Below, piece by piece: positions 1-10,961 of a stretch of DNA of 64,000 nucleotides. Origin of the DNA: Hemibagrus wyckioides (Eukaryota; Chordata; Actinopteri; Siluriformes; Bagridae); contig NC_080732.1 in the NCBI RefSeq assembly GCF_019097595.1, positions 9,316,405-9,380,404 of the forward strand. The letters are read 5' to 3'. The position numbers and the translations under genes are program-made. The stretch's first letter is position 1, and the number at the start of each line of letters is the position of its first letter. The notes beneath the pieces were generated by a model. The model was not told the origin of the DNA, did no database searches, and was given only the letters and a program-made list of their open reading frames with translations.

Positions 1-1729
1 TTGCGTTAACTTCTGCTTTACTACAGGAAGTTTTGACAACAACTATCCAGGAAGAAAATTAATTACTTAGATCTGACTTCTTGAATTGCATCCATAAAAC
101 CCACAATTAGACCGCACTGGGAGAAATCATCTGTATCCCCCAAAATCATGACACTTGCATAAGGTTAAAGAGGAATCATTTCATTTTAATAAACACAAAA
201 CAAAGATTTCTCCTTCCTGTTATATCTGTGAAAAGCAGTGAATGTTTTCCACTTGCTTTCAAAGCAAAATCTATTCATGGACTAAGAAGGTCTGACTCTG
301 TTTTTAGTGTGATCTCTGAACAGCAAATGAGCAAGTATGCAATCTAACAGTGCTTGTTTTATGTAGCTGTTAATATGCTGTCACAAAGATGAGCTACCCT
401 GACATAGAAAGGCCATAATAGTCATTAAAAGCTGTGCTATGTGTTTAACATTAGGGTTGCTACTCATTTCCACTGTGATTTTATAATTTTCTGCATTTAA
501 TAGCCAACATGTGTCTGAATGTCTTTATGGACAGATGATTAATCTCCTGGTCTACAAACACAGGAAAATTAGCATCACAAATTATGATTTGGTGTGAATG
601 AAATGCCCCACTAATTAAGACTTTGTTGAAGGGAACATCATGTGTATTTATCATCTTCAGTTGCAGATGGCCACCATTTACCACCTGCCTCTGTCCACCA
701 ACCAACCTCATGAAAAGATGCTCAGAGGCTTGAGCTTCTAATCTTTTGTACTCTTATTTCCACAGTCAGTCTGATTGGTTATTTGCATTTCCATGTATAC
801 ACGTTTTTTTTCCAGTTTCAAACAATGAGGCACATTGAGCTTTTATAAGTTATGAACTTCATGGCATCTCATCTTAAAAAGGTTATTAGAGACATATATT
901 TGAAGGTTTTAGTGCAGAATAAACATGTACAGCTGTTTGCAATGTAAGTGAAATTGCCCCTTTCTATGAATATATGTGGTTTTTAGCCACATTAGCCACA
1001 AAGATGAAAATTACTAGAGTCTACCAGAAGTCTGAGTTTTAAGACTATTTGCTTTCATCTCAGAATGAAAGAAGTGATCATTTAATGCTTCCTGAACCAG
1101 TGCACCAAATACCTGTACAGGTACCAATGGCAGCTGATACAATGGCTTTGACACCAGAAACTAAGCCCATCAAACTTGTTTCCTCGTCTGTGTTAACAGC
1201 CCCCGGTGATGTGCTGGACTTTGATTTACCAGTGTACTCACTGGCATGTCTTTTTTTTATGGCTGCATACAACATGGCTTTTTGCACAAAGTTTATTCAG
1301 CCACTGGAATGCACATACAAGCTCCTCAATAAAATCTGTATAATGTATACAACATTAGTTTTGCAGCTTTAATACCAGACTATAGTGCATTTAGTGCCAC
1401 TGTTGTGCTGTACTCCAACACTCTGAGCCAAGGTGGAGCATAAGTTCAGAAGCCAGTGATAGCTCATCAGGGTCTGTCTCTGTGTAGCAGCTGTATTAGG
1501 TTCCTTCAAGCTCTGTGTTTTAATGTGCTGTTGTACTGCCCACTATAAAGGCACAGCAAAGATGCTTTTCCATAAAACAAATCAGTGCAGTCTTTGTTTT
1601 CTTGCTGCTGCAGTGCAACAAAGGATCTTTCCTTTCACATCCTAACAGGTTATGCAATCATATATGCTGTTTGCACATTGGCTGCACAGCACAGGAAATA
1701 GAGGAAAGTTGTGAATATCCAGCAGCCTG
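1..1729. other. No supported gene; unique AT-rich DNA
   Basis: I see no mobile-element signature here. The only stretch that looks protein-like is about 1040-1240 on the plus strand. It follows a plausible splice acceptor (pyrimidine-rich, then CAG at about 1040) and is open to 1370. It is treated as a weak candidate exon in the findings and is not called as a gene. Confidence 0.6.
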
Positions 1730-1900
1730 GAAGTGGTCGCTCAGTGGTTAAGGTGTTGGACTACTGGTCAGAAGGTTGTGAGTTTGAATTCCAGGGCCAC
1801 CAATCTGCCATTGCTGGGCCCTTGAACAAGGCCCTTAAATGTTGTGAAAATGAGATAAATGTAAGTTGCTCTAAGTAAGTAAGTAAGTTGCCATAAATGC
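1730..1900 (+). repeat. tRNA-derived SINE
   Basis: The head carries an A-box-like segment (GCTCAGTGGTTAAGG) and a B-box-like segment (GAGTTTGAATTCC) at the spacing of a pol III tRNA promoter. It is followed by a block containing GGGCCCTTGAACAAGGCCC, which I recall from many ostariophysan fish SINEs. The 3' end decays into a short AAGT repeat (about 1873-1888) and a final CCATAAATGC, like the usual tail of this class. No target duplication could be assigned. It is non-coding and would have depended on a partner LINE for movement. Confidence 0.8.
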
Positions 1901-4900
1901 AACACATAGCTTTTTTCCTAATAACATTCTGTTGGAGGTCTGTAATAAAAATGCCTTTGCACTATACTCTCAAAAATGAGGATCTGTCAGGATCTGTCAA
2001 AGCAATTAGCTTGGGGTGTGTAGATTTTAGCAATATAAAGCTTTTAAAGATATATTTTTTTAAATCACTTGAAAATAACAATGTAAGCAGATCAGAGTTA
2101 TTCAATTAAAGGGTTCATTTGCTTCTTTTAAAGAACAAGTGGCCAAAGTTTATAGGAATGTTCTGACAACTTGGAAACATACAGATACTAGATGAGAATG
2201 AGATATAGATAAGAGAGCAGTGTATGTGACACGCACACCATGAAAAAATGAGCTTTCCAGTGAAGCAGAAACAACTAAATAAGGTAGTTTAGGTAGATTA
2301 CATCAACAGAGTGCACCAGTATTTCCGACTGTGTCAGCACATCTTCAGAATCTGCCTCAAACACAAACTTTTCACACATAATCTAACTGAATACACAGAG
2401 AAGTTAGTTTTAGTGTGTATTTTTTCCTTTTATAAATAATGTGGATGTTTACTGAGTATGAAATAAAAACAATAAATGTGAAATTAAATGGCATTGTAGC
2501 AAATGTATTTTATACATTTCATACAGTTAACTTGTATGAAATGTTAGATAACTGCAGTTAATCATGCTTGTAAGCTAAATAGATTAGCCAACTCTATGAA
2601 CAGAGTAAACAAAAGCCTTGTTGCTAACTGAAGAAAAAAAAATGCCAACAAACGTTACCAAGTTACCAAAATTGTGGTAACTATATAAGCTAATGGTGAT
2701 TGAAAAGGGATCTGAAAAAAGTAAAAAGAGTAAAGGAAGATAGTAATTTTAATCATCTGATGTAAGGACATGTGCTGTTTAGTTAAAGCCCCATTTGGAT
2801 TGAACTAATTTACATGGAGGCAGGGTTTTGTAATTATTATCTGAGTATTTCTAGGAATTTAGTCTCAAATTAATCTGTTGTGTCAGTATTTGATTTACTA
2901 AGATATACTTAGCCACAAGCGCTACAAAAAGAATTAAAAATAAATATAAAAAAGCAATCAGTTTGAATTGAATAACTTAATAGACATCTAAAAATCGTAT
3001 CCTATCCAAATATTACAATTATCACACTTAATTATGAATATAAATTTAGTTAACAAAGGATTGAAACGCATTGGGAAGCTCCTTTTGGCATTCGAAATTG
3101 TTACCTGTCAGCTGGAATCTATGCTAGCTAATTAACAAGCTGAAAGCTGTGTGATGAATTCTGCTGGACTCAGTGGATACTGGGGTGTTTGGTTTTGTGT
3201 TCATGGGAATGGCTAACAGGTACAACCAAATTATTATCTTAATGACATTGTACTTTGCCTTGAAAGTGCTACATTTTAAATTCTACCCCTCTGAATCATT
3301 GTAGAGAATATGGATAATATATTAAATATTTTAAATATTACAGTATTAATATATATTAATATATGGCAGTGGTGAGTATATTATGGGCTGGTGTTTATTA
3401 TTGATCTTGATGTGATGGCTTTGGTAGTCACTGAATATGCAGAAATGAATCTCAGGACACAACCAATGTCACATGAATAGACAAAACTTTATTTATTTAA
3501 GTCACAGTTATAACAATACGCCAAGGCTGAAGTTACAAGAACAGGAAGGGGAAGCGAGAAGGGTTTTAATAGGACCTTTTCTAGGCAAAGCAGAACAGAA
3601 GAACAACTGATAGGTGCTTTTAAAATAAAGCAGTCTGGCATTTTTCCTGTTTCTTGACTTTTTTACTTTGAGCACAGCAAAGTGCAGTGATGCTGAAAAT
3701 AAACAGCAACACCATAGCTAGCTTGCTATCCAATTTTCTTTCTTTCAACTTTCTTTCATTGTGTTAGTTCTTACAAGGAACTTTGTAATAAAGATGATCT
3801 GACCTGCAGAATACAAAGGAGACACCAGGTAACATGTTGCGAATTAAAACCAGCTGTCAGTCTTATCTGCATATGCATGAGTGTCTGAGCCATTCAGTGT
3901 AAACAATAAAACGTAGAGGCACTGAAATATCATTCAGGAGTATATGAAATGTCAGTAAAGGTCACAGTGGGCAGCAAATGATTAGATGTCTGGGACTCAT
4001 TGGTCATTGGTGGTTGTGTGTAATGTTGCCTCACATCACAATGTCATATGTCCTGTTCTGGCTCACCCAGCTGTTTCAAGCATAGATGGACGATAGTTTC
4101 CATGGTAAAGGATGTGGCATGAAAAAGGGAAAGAGTGAGTCATTCAGTTCAATAAATGACCACAACAAACAGGAGCAGCACACGTCAGACAGAGAGCCAA
4201 TCCTAGGGCTTAGAAAAGGCAAGAGAGTGTGTAGCACAATGATGTAGTAGTTAATGTTAAATAAGTATCTTTGCAATGTACCCTTAGTCAAAAGTGGTGT
4301 TGGTAATAACAGCTAATCTAACACAAAAATTTATAAGAAGTATAATAACAACCCCTCCTTTATTTGACTTTTTTTTAGCTTTCATACGTACATCATAATA
4401 GTAAAAGCTACAACAGCCTCACACCATTCCTTTAATTTTATTTATGTATCTTAGAATTTGTTACAAATGTGTAACGTTCGCACATAATGTTAGCTGATTA
4501 AAAGCACATTAATGTTTACAACACATCATTCATTGATCCATCTTAATACCTTTTTTCAGCATCCATCATTGCCTGTTCAGTGGTACGTACTTGTACACAT
4601 GGATGCTCAAATCTTTTTTTCCGTCCACTGTAGCCATTGCATTAAGAATTCTGTTCCTCCCTAACCTTTCTCTCACACACATCACTGTCTTTCTCCATTT
4701 CTCTCTCTAAATGATCCACCCAAAGAAAAGTGTGTGCTGTTCCTGCCATTAAATTATACGTCCATCATTAATTATCCAAGAATTGAAAAGGATGGCATAT
4801 TTTAATGGTAGGGAAGTGCTGTGTACATTCAGCTTGGTAAAGATAATGAAATACACATGTATTGATGTCTATTAGCACAGAGCTGGATTAAAGGAATACT

Positions 4901-5462
4901 TCAGTGTGATTCTAAAGTCTGTGCACCGTGTCTGCCGAGTGAATACTTTACCATTGAGAAACAATTTTCATTTTCATTTTTGAGGAATATTACCGAGCAA
5001 ACAAAAAATATTTTATGAGCAAAAGAGCGAACAAAGAGAGAATTACGTGCTGTGGAATAAAACATTATAAACATGCTTACAGCATGAGCACCATTCACAA
5101 ATTATTGTCTCAATCTCGTCATATTTTTCCCATAAAAAGTTGTATGCATTAGGTCACATTTTTGCCAAATTATAACCTAATCCTCTAACCAGCTAATAAA
5201 TGCATCTCCAGCAAGAAATGATTGTGTTAGGATTTAAAACAAGACTCACAAACGGCAAATGGTTTTAGCAGACAGCCAGTTGGCCAGAACAGCAGCCGTT
5301 ATGGATTTACATAATTTGTTGACATAAGGACAAGAGTGTAGAGAAGAAGAGAGGTAGAAGTAGAAGTGGAGGAGGAAAAACTAGAAGAGGCGTCAGCAAC
5401 GGGTGCTGGCAAGCCGGAACAGGTGGAAGACTTTCAGTGAACCAGTAGAGAGGCCATACGTG
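1901..5462. other. No supported gene; unique AT-rich DNA
   Basis: Short open frames only, with no domain signature. Local structure includes an 8-bp inverted repeat AGTTACCA / TGGTAACT at 2661-2682 with a 6-nt spacer, and an AT-rich palindromic run near 3318-3365. Nothing else is recognised. Confidence 0.6.

Positions 5463-5500
<38 letters not shown>
5463..5500. repeat. (CA)n microsatellite
   Basis: Alternating CA with a TATA interruption near the middle. Confidence 0.95.
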
Positions 5501-5571
5501 TAGAGGGCATTGAAGAGAGCAGGTGCATGTCAGCTGCAATACATAGATCAATTTTTCCAGCAGTGGCCTAG

Positions 5572-5605
<34 letters not shown>
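5572..5605. repeat. (GA)n microsatellite
   Basis: GA dinucleotide run with one GGG interruption. It is followed by about 250 bp of strongly A-rich plus strand (5660-5830) that yields a lysine-rich open frame by composition only. Confidence 0.95.
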
Positions 5606-6571
5606 TGGTAAGGAAGCCCATATTTGTACAGTTAAACTGTATTGCTGAAGTTATCAATGACATATGTAAAAACATCATAGAGAGGGAAAAGCAAAAAAAT
5701 AAAAATAAAATAAGGGGGAAAAAAGAAAAGAAAAACTATTTAAAAATTAGTACAAAGTCACTCCCAAACATTTTTAAGCCCTCAAGCAAAAGAAAAGAAA
5801 AGAAAATGAAAGGAAAAAGAAAAAAAACCCACAGTGAAGGTGTCAGCTGTCAGGTTGCCTAACAAAAACAGCTGATACCAAGAACATGGCAGAAGAGTAC
5901 AGAGTGTTCAGTGTAGCCTGGAGCACTGCCAAACCACATGCCAAAGATTAGCTAAGGCCTTTGTCTAAATTATATAACTGTATATTATACATGCAACTGC
6001 ACAAAAGTCATATACTTTGCCAGCACTATTTGGACAGAAACCATACAAAATGATAAAAAGCTTCGAAAAAAAGGATGATATATAGACAGTGCATATGTGA
6101 CCTCTTCTTTTATTTCTATGATGCAGCAATTAGTTTGTTTTTCTCCATTTATATAATAAATATCAAACTGATGATACACAGATTATGCTCATATCCATTT
6201 GACTGATGGTTCATAAAGTGAAATAAAAGTGTTAAAAACAACAACAAAAAAAGTGTTGCACACTTAAATTCTCAAATCCAAACCTCAAATGAAAGTGTGC
6301 ATTCATTTATTATAACAGTCGCTCTGACCATAGTTCAGTCTGTTTTTTTTTTATTTTATTTGTTATTTTTGTATTAATGCACTTGTTCTATTGTTCTACA
6401 TTACTAATTGTTTTATAAATATCATTACATATAAACAAAAAAAAACATTCACTTATAAATTTTAAAAATTGTAACCATTGGCATTTTTATATTTTATTTT
6501 TTATAATTTGTTATAGGAAAATAACCCCCTGCTTCACATTGAGGAATAGTATACCAATTTTCTTATAACAG
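5606..6571. other. No supported gene; A-rich and AT-rich DNA
   Basis: Homopurine-rich to about 5830, then unique AT-rich DNA up to the gypsy target duplication. No coding or repeat family is recognised. Confidence 0.6.
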
Positions 6572-6576
6572 CATAC
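6572..6576. repeat. Gypsy target-site duplication (left)
   Basis: CATAC immediately outside the left LTR. The same five bases lie immediately outside the right LTR at 9971-9975. A 5-bp duplication is the size expected for Ty3/gypsy integrases. Confidence 0.85.
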
Positions 6577-7019
6577 TGTCAGAAAATACCAGAGAGGAAC
6601 AGATAATGGAGGGTTCAAACCCTGGAAGGGGTATGTTTATTAATAAGAATGAGGATGGAAAAAGGAGTGTGGAGAATACTCAGCTTTTTGGAAAGAGCTG
6701 GAAGCTGGAGCTGGAGGGAGATGCAGATGCCATGCACGGGAGTGAGTAGAGTCGAGGAGAGCAGCGTGCATGGAGGGAAATAGGAGGAGAAGGTAACAGT
6801 TGGGAAAACGGCACACTAGCAGTAGCTATGTGGCTAATGCTAACCGATGTCAGCGGGATATGGGGTCAGTGTCTATACAAGACCAGACAGGGATGAAGTG
6901 AAGAGAGTGCTCTTAAATAGGGGAGTGAAGGTGATTAACTGATGAGGTGCATTCATCTAAATGAATACTCAGGAGAGTGAGGGCGCTGATGAGGGGTCGG
7001 GTCCAGCGTGCCTGTGACA
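6577..7019 (-). repeat. Gypsy 3' LTR (left copy in window)
   Basis: 443 bp, TGTCA...TGACA. Read in element orientation it has a TATA-like CTATTTAAGA (plus-strand 6911-6920) and an AATAAA polyadenylation signal (6636-6641). It is about 93 percent identical to the copy at 9530-9970 by hand count, with a 3-bp indel near the middle. Confidence 0.92.
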
Positions 7020-7034
7020 GAACACACTACATGA

Positions 7035-9133
7035 AAAGTAGGGTGAATTTTGTAGTGTGATGGGAGCTGGAGTTCTACTGTGACAGGATTGATGAGATGA
7101 GGAACGGACCGATGTATTTAGGACTGAGTTTCTTGCAGGGTAGGCATAACCGGAGGTCTCTGGTAGAGAGCCACACCTTCTGTCCGGTTGATATTTGGGT
7201 GCTGATATTTCGTGACCACCCAGTACTGCTGCTGTCTGCATCTTGGTCACTAGTGCACACTACACACTTCACTCTATATAATTTTGCAATAATTTTGTAC
7301 TGCTGCTGTCTGCACCTTGGACACTATTGCACTACACTCTATTCACTTTACGCTTTATATAACTTTATATAAATTTATAATTTTACATAACTTGCATCAC
7401 AGCTGTTGTATTTTACACTTCATGTATGTACATTTTACACTTTTACACATATACGTATTCTTATTTTATATACATATTATATATACATACCCTACTTTAT
7501 TTATATTTATTATATTTCATTCTGTTTTTATTCTATTATATTTTTTGCTACTGTGAACTTGTTTTTATATTTTTATATTTCGTATTTTAGTATAATTCGT
7601 ATTCTTATTTTTTATATTTCGTATTTTTGTATTTTATTTTTATATTTTTTATCCTGTCTTTTGTTCTGTCCTTATTCCTTTTCCTAGGGTCATTACAGTC
7701 GTGTAAGCATTTCACTGCATATCATACTGTGTACGATTATGTATGTGACTAATAAAATTTGAATTTGATTTGCTTCCGTCCTCCGGGTGTCAGCTGCCCA
7801 CTTATGGCGCCGGATGGCCTGTTGCAGTCTCTGGTGGGCAGAGTTCCAGACTCTCTCACTTTCTTGGAACCAATGTTAAACCGAGGGTACTGTGGAGGGC
7901 TTGTCTGACCAGGGAAACAACGGAGGTTGGAATCCGAGTATGCACTGAAAAGGGGTGAGGCCGGTGGTAGACTGGTGCAGTGAGTTTTGTGTATACTCGG
8001 CCCATGGGAGATAATGATGCCAAGAGTGTTGCTGGTGGTGGCAGAAGGTACGCAGATAGCGACTGATCTCCTGGATTTTACGTTCTGTCTGACCGTTAGA
8101 TTGAGGGTGGTACCCAGAAGTCAGGCTAACTGTCACACCTAGGTGACGGAAGAAGGCCTTCCAGACACGAGATACAAATTGGGGTCCTCTATCGGACACG
8201 ATGTCTTCAGGGATGCCAAAATTCCAAAAGAGGTGCTGGAACAGGCCTTCTGCGGTTTCCAAGGCTGTGGGGAGGCCCTTAAGAGAGATAAGGCGACAGG
8301 CCTTGGAGAACCGGTCCACTGCTACCAGGATGCAGGTGTAACCATCAGAGGCAGGCAAGTCGGTGACAAAATCCACTCCTAGGTGTGACCAGGGATGTTG
8401 AGGAGTGGGCAACGGGACCAATTTGCCCGATGGTAGGCGTCGAGGGATCTTGGTCATAGCACACTCCTGACAACCCCTGACATACCTTCTGACATCTGAG
8501 GTTAGGCCAGGCCACCAGTATCATTCTTGCAGGAGTGAGAGAGTCTGGTTGATACCTGGATGCCCCGTGCCCAGGGAGGAGTGAGCTGACTGGATAAGAC
8601 GTTGGTGTATGGATGAGGGAACGTACGTTGCGGTCCGATGGACATTCTAGGGGAGTCGGCTCAGAGGCACTGGCCGATCTGATGTCGTCATCCAAGCTCC
8701 ACTGGATGGGAGAGACCAACACGCTTGTTGGCAGTATGGGTTCTGGCTGTTTGGAGGGAGCGTCGGGGGAGTACAGACGGGAGAGGGCATCTGCCTTGCC
8801 ATTCTTGGAGCCTGGGCGGTAGGTGACCTTGAAGTTAAATCTGGTGAAAAACAGGGCCCACCGGGCTTGACGGGGGTTAAGTCGTTTGGCGTCCCGAAGA
8901 TATTGCAGATTTTTATGATCGGTGATGACCGTGAATGGATGATGTGCTCCCTCCAGCCAGTGTCTCCACTCTTCCAGGGCTAGCTTAATGGCCAGTAACT
9001 CTCTGTTCCCCACGTCGCAGTTTTGCTCAGATGGAGAGAGTTTCTTCGAAAAGTAGGCACACGGATGGAGTCGTGCCGGACTACCGTTCTCTTGGGAGAG
9101 AACAATAGGACAGGCATTACACGAAAGACACAT
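7035..9133 (-). pseudogene. Gypsy pol remnant: RNase H and integrase
   Basis: Reading right to left on the minus strand, RNase H is seen first (about 8790-9100). It keeps [16 protein letters not shown] and KADALSRL, which carry the usual acidic residues, but the first aspartate block is lost at the upstream deletion. The integrase zinc finger (His-His-Cys-Cys type) lies near 8455-8600 and is partly out of frame. The integrase core (open frame 7876-8457) has [15 protein letters not shown] and QTERK, with 35 residues between the second Asp and the Glu, so the DD35E triad is intact. After integrase the frame shifts and then crosses the LINE insertion at 7203-7770. It resumes with GQKVWLST and [10 protein letters not shown] (about 7090-7190), typical of gypsy pol C-termini, and ends near 7035. 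Frameshifts, the inserted LINE and the lost reverse transcriptase make it non-functional. Confidence 0.9.
7203..7770 (+). mobile_element. LINE-like 3' end inserted in gypsy pol
   Basis: A 568-bp AT-rich block interrupts the gypsy pol frame. The pol coding sequence ends at 7202 and resumes at about 7774. The bases TGC occur at both junctions (7200-7202 and 7771-7773), so any target duplication is at most 3 bp. The insert ends in GCATTTCACTGCATATC..., AATAAAATTTG and a GATTT-type tail, which I know from 5'-truncated fish LINE 3' ends. It begins with two imperfect copies of a block starting GTACTGCTGCTGTCTGCA (7223 and 7297). Open frames within it are phenylalanine/tyrosine-rich by composition and are not genes. 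The LINE clade is not resolved. Confidence 0.8.
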
Positions 9134-9529
9134 GAAATAGCAGGCTTCTCGGGTTCACCTTCCAGCGCCCTCCTCAGGCCTGGCAGGGAACAGTCCAGCA
9201 GTTCCTGACATAACCCCCCTCTCCACGGCGTGGCTCCCAAAGCACCCAACATCCGTTGAGGGGACGCCCCAGGAGTGATGACGGAGAAAGTTCACGTGAG
9301 AGGGAGAGAGATATTGCCCGGTGCCATCCACGACTGCAGTCTGCGGCGATGCCCCAGACCATGTCCTCGACCGGGAAGAAGATGGGGACATCTCCCTGGA
9401 GGAACGGAGAAGGGGTCGCCGGATGCCATCCACTGGTTAGCCAGGGCTCGAGCCTGCAGACTGCTACTCTTCACCGGACACAGGAACTAGCTGGGAATCC
9501 TGCTGGGTCTCATTGGCGGTCTGGTCTTC
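9134..9529 (-). other. Gypsy internal region, 5' side, unassigned
   Basis: This lies between the 5' LTR (element orientation) and the RNase H remnant, where the leader, gag, protease and reverse transcriptase should be. At about 400 bp it can hold only a leader or gag fragment. I recognise no zinc knuckle, protease DSGA or reverse transcriptase YVDD motif in any frame. A large deletion must lie at or near its left border (about 9130). Confidence 0.6.
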
Positions 9530-9970
9530 TGTCAGAAAACACCAGAGAGGAACAGACAATGGAGGGTTTAAACCCCGGAAGGGGTATGTTTATTAATAAG
9601 AATGCAGGTGGAAATAGGAGTGTGGAGAATACTCAGCTTTTTGGAGAGAGCTGGAAGCCGGAGCTGGAGGTAGATGCAGATGCCATGCACGGGAGTGAGT
9701 AGACTCAAGGAGAGCAGCATGCATGGAGGGAAATAGGAGGAGAAGGTAACAGTCGGGAAAACGGCACACTAGCAGTAGCTATGTGGCTAATGCTAACTGA
9801 CGTCGGGATATGGAGTCAGTGTCTAAACGAGACCAGACAGGGATGAAGTGAAGAGAGTGCTCTTAAATAGGGGAGTGAAGGTGATTAACTGATGAGGTAC
9901 AGGTGATCTAAATGAATACTCAGGAGAGTGAGGGCGCTGATGAGGGGTTGGGACTGGCGTGCCTGTGACA
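9530..9970 (-). repeat. Gypsy 5' LTR (right copy in window)
   Basis: 441 bp, TGTCA...TGACA, partner of 6577-7019. In element orientation (minus) this is the promoter-bearing 5' LTR. An AATAAA signal lies at plus positions 9589-9594. Confidence 0.92.
9861..9870 (-). promoter_or_regulatory. Putative TATA box of gypsy 5' LTR
   Basis: Reverse complement reads CTATTTAAGA, preceded by CCC. It lies upstream of the AATAAA signal in element orientation, the order expected for U3 then R. The same bases occur at 6911-6920 in the other LTR. Activity is not implied. Confidence 0.5.
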
Positions 9971-9975
9971 CATAC
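9971..9975. repeat. Gypsy target-site duplication (right)
   Basis: CATAC directly after the right LTR, matching 6572-6576. Confidence 0.85.
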
Positions 9976-10556
9976 AACCTTTTATTTTATTTGTGACTTG
10001 TGAATTCCTCTAATATGAACTCCATCTCTTGTTTGCACTCAAAATGTTGAAATTATTTTGACTGGCATTTTGATGAACATTTTATTTAAAAATGAATTAT
10101 ATTTTAAGTATTCATTTAAAATATGATATTCTGGTTTGGCCAGTGGGATATGCAGGTCAGATATGTATCATGAGCTCAGGCCATGTCTGGACTCTCATCT
10201 CTCAGTTTGACAAATTGCAAACCTCTTGTGTGTGTTCTTCTGTGACCTGCCACGGCCTTAATGAAAATGACACAGCATGGCAAAGCTAGTCATCAAGCAG
10301 CAGGGCTACAGTCTGCCAGCACTGATTTCCACCCTATCGGCATACTTGAGCTCAAGCCAAACCTGCCATGAGACACAAGCTCCAGCCACGGGCCTGAAGC
10401 ACAGAAATAGCACAGCTCTGGCTTGGATGTTTAATGCTCTGGAAAAAAATTCCACTTTCATTTAAAGAGCCTTTAAATCACCAGCATTGCTGCATTCTAG
10501 GTGAATAGTGTGTGAGCACTGGCCAGTCAGACTGGAGACTATTTAAAACACATACA

Positions 10557-10558
<2 letters not shown>

Positions 10559-10606
<48 letters not shown>
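10559..10606. repeat. (TC)n microsatellite
   Basis: 48 bp of uninterrupted TC. Confidence 0.97.
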
Positions 10607-10609
<3 letters not shown>

Positions 10610-10903
10610 CACATGACTTTATGTCTTTTCACTATACCACATAAAGGGCAGAGTAAAGTCAGTAAAGACTGATTTACTGGTCTTGGACAGAAACTGGACA
10701 GTCTATGCTGTGTTTAGTGGGTGACTACAAGATATTTCTTGAAGCAGAGATTGAGATACTTTCATATGAAACAAAATTATGTTATGTGTTCAGAGATAGT
10801 TTTCTGCCTTTCTGTGTTATAAAAACTTTCCTCAAACCAGTCTGGTCATTCTTCTCTGACCTCTCAGATCATGAACAAGCTCACAGAACTGCTGCTCACT
10901 GGA

Positions 10904-10907
<4 letters not shown>

Positions 10908-10961
<54 letters not shown>
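10908..10961. repeat. (TC)n microsatellite
   Basis: About 54 bp of CT with a single GT interruption, 300 bp downstream of a similar tract. Confidence 0.97.

Larger units (their letters stand above)
6577..9970 (-). mobile_element. Ty3/gypsy LTR retrotransposon, internally deleted
   Basis: Two direct LTRs of about 440 bp bound the element. Each begins TGTCA and ends TGACA, and each is flanked by CATAC. The interior reads on the minus strand: a poorly recognisable 5' part, then RNase H, integrase and a short pol C-terminus. No gag, protease or reverse transcriptase fingers/palm is visible, and pol runs almost directly into the 3' LTR with no purine-rich tract. No convincing tRNA primer site follows the 5' LTR (9530-9970 in element orientation). 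The total is 3394 bp, of which 568 bp is a later LINE-like insertion, so the element is far shorter than a full gypsy (about 5 kb or more). Hand alignment of the LTRs gives roughly 30 differences over about 440 bp, so this is an old insertion. Confidence 0.92.

Noticed and set aside
1730..1800. Possible functional tRNA gene
   Set aside because: A- and B-box-like segments occur, but the cloverleaf is degraded and it continues into a SINE body. The same holds for 19745-19820.
3300..3365. AT palindrome as a possible origin or attachment site
   Set aside because: Low-complexity TA-rich sequence; no supporting motif.
5605..5862. Lysine-rich plus-strand frame
   Set aside because: Translation of an A-rich tract.
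7317..7687. Overlapping plus-strand frames rich in Phe, Tyr and Ile
   Set aside because: AT-rich 3' UTR of the inserted LINE. Composition alone explains them.
9256..9702. 148-residue plus-strand frame
   Set aside because: It runs across the gypsy leader and LTR antisense to the element, so it is a shadow.
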